Of a DNA stretch of 64,000 nucleotides, positions 61,685 to 64,000 are shown piece after piece. Position 1 is the first letter of the stretch; each line of letters opens with the position of its first letter. The stretch lies in the NCBI RefSeq assembly GCF_963665675.1, contig NZ_OY762426.1, forward strand, positions 2,542,001 through 2,606,000, written 5' to 3'. The position numbers and the translations under genes are program-made. The notes below the pieces were generated by a model. That model saw only the letters and a program-made list of their open reading frames with translations. It was not told the DNA's origin and searched no databases. Source of the DNA: an uncultured Methanolobus sp. Lineage in GTDB: Archaea > Halobacteriota > Methanosarcinia > Methanosarcinales > Methanosarcinaceae.

Positions 61685-61798
61685 CTCAGAGTGCACGGGT
61701 TTCGACCTGTGACCGAATACGCATTATTTTTATCTGAGTGAGCAAATATTAATGGGTCATTCTCACCGCCCGCCACCCCCGAAGGGATTTTCGCTCAC
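61685..61798 (+). other. Potential structured RNA or DNA region before the beta-propeller gene
   Basis: CACGGGT and ACCTGTG (61694-61700, 61705-61711) form a 7-bp stem with one G-T pair and a UUCG loop. Outside it CTCAGA (61685-61690) can pair with TCTGAG (61733-61738), and further out GTGAGC (61738-61743) with GCTCAC (61793-61798). Nested pairs without a reading frame suggest a noncoding RNA, long leader or protein-binding site. Confidence 0.3.
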
Positions 61799-61942
61799 AC
61801 TACGGCATCACACTGCGTGGGATGTCTTCGCTTCCACTCACACATACAGTATTGCATTTTTCCCATACTAAATCCTTATATACCCACACATCAAACCCAT
61901 TCTTATAGTATATGTAATAATGGATGCCGCCGAGGCGATAGA

Positions 61943-64000
61943 ATGAAACTCGAAATAATAACAATGGTGCTTATGTTGCTGCTTTTTGCCAATATTGCAG
62001 CGGCTGCACCTGATGACAATGTACCGGAATGGGAAATAACTTCAATTAACGCGCCTTCAGCGACTGCAATCGATAGCGAAGGCACGCTTTTTGTCTTGAC
62101 TGAAGATGGAGACCTATACCGAATAAGTGATGGAAGCATTGAAGATTCCGTATCAGGAGTGAGTTCTTACGATTGCTCGAATACGAATCTATTTCTCAGT
62201 CCCGATGACGATTTGTTGTATTTTTACGATGATATGTTCAGCATTTATGCCTATAATGCTGATACTCTCACCGAGGAATGGACATACAATGCCATGTATG
62301 ACAATGGGATATTTTCAAGCAGCTACGGCACTATCTTGGTCGATTCATACGGCTATGTCTATGTAGAATTAAGCATGAGCGGTTCTACGGTCATTTACAA
62401 ATTTGACGATGAAGGCAATCTCATTGATTCGTCTGACGGTAATGAAATATTGACCGGTGCACCCGGAGCAATATCAGCGGATGGGTCTGAAATTTGTTAT
62501 CCTGAAAGTGACAATGGTGGTGTTGCTCATTATGACACGAGTGACCTATCATATGATTCTGTCAATAGTGAATTTCCTGACATTTCATGCTTCAACAACA
62601 TAATCCCAATTTCACTTTTCGATGGCGAAGTTGCAATGAACGATGACGTAAGCTCAATTATGTCCGGGTGGGCTTCCAACTATGGTCAAGCTCAATCATT
62701 GCAGCTTGACGCAAATGACAATCTCATATTCGTGGACTATGACTCATCAGGCACATACGCAATACTCAGGTCATATTCTGACTATGACAGTTCACCTACT
62801 GAGAATTGGGAATACGATATCGGTGAAGATTTCCCCGGTGTCAGTTTCTCATATAGTTCGTTCTTCCTTGCAAGTGACAATCGATTGTACATCATGGCTT
62901 CACAAGGTGCTTCAGGTGATGGAACATTAGTCTGTGTTGACCTGTCGGGTGGAACTCTTGCATGGAGCTATGAATTTGACGATGCTGCAAGCACATCACA
63001 GGTCAACAATGGTCTGTGTGTTGCTGATGGTTCTATCATTGTGGCTTACGATGGCGGTATCCTGAAATTTGATATCTCAGGACAGCCACTATATTGTCGA
63101 ACAGGTGCTTACGATGGTGATTATGGCCTGAGTGCCACATACTCACAGTATCAGGACGGAGATTACAGCCATTCATTGGATTTCTATTACCTAACACCTG
63201 ATGGCACAGGGTCTGTATTGGTCCAAGATGATGACAATACAGGTGGTTTTTGTGCTGATAAGGGCTTCATCACCCTAAGTGGAAATACGGACGCATCCGG
63301 TGACTATTACATCGATATTCAGGGTGATATTGAGGAAGGCTGTGAAATCATTTTGACATCCACTAATTATGACTATTATGAGTCTGTTGTGCTCGTTTTC
63401 GATGAAGCACTCATGGAAGACCTTGGATATCAGGTCTATGTTGAGGATGAAGAGTATGAACAATTCATTGCGGGAGATGGCGATTACTTGTTGACAATCG
63501 ATGAATTCAGCGAAGCCACAACCATAGAATTAGTCGCCGTCACAGGTGGCGGAAGCTCTTCTGCATCCGAAAGCACCACTGAATCCGGGGATTCGTCAAG
63601 TGATTCCGGTACTGACAGCATTACCCGGGTGGAAATCACAGAAGAGTTCACAGAATTCATTGAAAGTAGCAATGACCTTCCAACCACATCAACGACAACA
63701 GCGACCACGATAATCGCGAATCCGGTCAATTGGCTGGTCATCATCGGTGCTTATTTGGGTGCTTATATTGTCATCAGCTTCAGCAATACAGATGTGTTCT
63801 CATCATTGTCAGCAACGGCATTATACGGCACAGTGGGCTGGATTTTGCCTCTTGTAGTGCTCTTGGTGGGTTACAATCCGTTCTTATTCAACTATTGGCT
63901 GAATTCCGGCTCAGTGCTGCTTGGGGTGCTGGAATTCATGATTACAGGCGGTATTGTTGGAATATTTAATTTCGTTACAACAGGTGATACAAATGAGTAG
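61943..64000 (+). CDS. Secreted beta-propeller membrane protein (element)
   Basis: 685 residues from ATG 61943, preceded by GAGGCG; an open frame extends upstream but lacks a start. Signal peptide (~1-22, ending AAAAPDD), a large beta-rich region with repeated PQQ/WD-like blades (~25-530) such as TLAWSYEFDD and IVAYDGGILKFD, a beta-sandwich part with IDIQGDIEEGCEI (~450-490), a Ser/Thr/Gly/Asp-rich stalk (~530-590), and three C-terminal hydrophobic helices (~595-680). It looks like a surface or spike protein with several membrane spans at its end. The stop is the last base of the window, and an ATG at 63993 overlaps it, so another gene follows. Confidence 0.65.
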   Translation: MKLEIITMVLMLLLFANIAAAAPDDNVPEWEITSINAPSATAIDSEGTLFVLTEDGDLYRISDGSIEDSVSGVSSYDCSNTNLFLSPDDDLLYFYDDMFSIYAYNADTLTEEWTYNAMYDNGIFSSSYGTILVDSYGYVYVELSMSGSTVIYKFDDEGNLIDSSDGNEILTGAPGAISADGSEICYPESDNGGVAHYDTSDLSYDSVNSEFPDISCFNNIIPISLFDGEVAMNDDVSSIMSGWASNYGQAQSLQLDANDNLIFVDYDSSGTYAILRSYSDYDSSPTENWEYDIGEDFPGVSFSYSSFFLASDNRLYIMASQGASGDGTLVCVDLSGGTLAWSYEFDDAASTSQVNNGLCVADGSIIVAYDGGILKFDISGQPLYCRTGAYDGDYGLSATYSQYQDGDYSHSLDFYYLTPDGTGSVLVQDDDNTGGFCADKGFITLSGNTDASGDYYIDIQGDIEEGCEIILTSTNYDYYESVVLVFDEALMEDLGYQVYVEDEEYEQFIAGDGDYLLTIDEFSEATTIELVAVTGGGSSSASESTTESGDSSSDSGTDSITRVEITEEFTEFIESSNDLPTTSTTTATTIIANPVNWLVIIGAYLGAYIVISFSNTDVFSSLSATALYGTVGWILPLVVLLVGYNPFLFNYWLNSGSVLLGVLEFMITGGIVGIFNFVTTGDTNE

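Larger units (their letters stand above)
53590..64000. mobile_element. Integrated element (plasmid or virus), left end at htpX; right end outside the window
   Basis: From the truncated htpX onward the genes are of mobile-element type: tyrosine integrase next to the boundary, ribbon-helix-helix protein, D5-type helicase-primase, a 1.2-kb repeat-rich AT-rich noncoding region, three winged-helix proteins, a beta-propeller membrane protein and small unknowns, all on the plus strand. No tRNA or host gene occurs. The left boundary is set at the first base before the htpX start. No capsid or portal protein is seen in this part, so plasmid and virus remain open. Confidence 0.7.

Noticed and set aside
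61681..61740. tRNA gene or tRNA fragment
   Set aside because: AGCTCAG and a hairpin recall a tRNA, but no acceptor stem or T-arm can be folded.

Overview
The window is a chromosomal segment of a methanogenic euryarchaeon, most likely Methanosarcinales (a Methanolobus- or Methanococcoides-like member of Methanosarcinaceae). The evidence is coenzyme F430 synthesis genes (cfbD, cfbE), the archaeal lipid enzyme EgsA, the archaeal purine enzyme PurP, archaeal ribosomal and transcription genes, PGF-pre-PGF surface proteins and moderate GC. The genus is inference.

Layout. (1) 1-5023, minus strand: cfbD (running off the left edge), cfbE, DUF2150, UPF0179 and egsA. (2) 5232-8849, plus strand: DUF63 and SpoIIM-like membrane proteins, purP and a RAD55/KaiC-like ATPase. 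(3) 9088-12576: a conserved archaeal information-processing operon (eIF2-gamma, PIN nuclease, RNA polymerase Rpo7, Spt4, GTP-dependent dephospho-CoA kinase, S24e, S27ae). (4) 12577-47543: about 35 kb of surface and transport genes lying between S27ae and kae1, which are neighbours in many archaea. It begins with a degenerate insertion element, followed by DUF2162 membrane protein, ExbB-like channel, DUF2149 (ExbD-like) and three very large secreted, membrane-anchored CobN-like chelatase paralogues plus a small protein carrying only their tail. Two giant S8 proteases with polyglycine and PGF-pre-PGF stalks follow. (5) 47544-53589: kae1, bud32 and a RdgB-type pyrophosphatase in overlapping frames, a small membrane protein, a second copy of the insertion element, aroA, DUF488 and a 5'-truncated htpX. 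(6) 53590-64000: an integrated element that abuts and seems to interrupt htpX. It carries a tyrosine integrase, ribbon-helix-helix protein, D5-type SF3 helicase, an AT-rich noncoding region packed with inverted repeats, several winged-helix proteins, a 24-residue basic ORF and a beta-propeller membrane protein that ends exactly at the window edge.

How it may work. The CobN cluster looks like a cell-surface metal or tetrapyrrole handling system: an ExbB/ExbD-like pair could use the ion gradient to act on externally exposed CobN proteins, which share a short motif just before their C-terminal anchor. Two transcription units of the cluster share a leader with the same hairpin and the same 14-nt loop, suggesting common control. 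The paralogues look recently amplified: a 429-bp tandem repeat in the second, nested 333-bp and 318-bp repeats in the first, and loss of key histidines in the third. The element at the right is a candidate undescribed integrative plasmid or virus; its far end lies outside the window.
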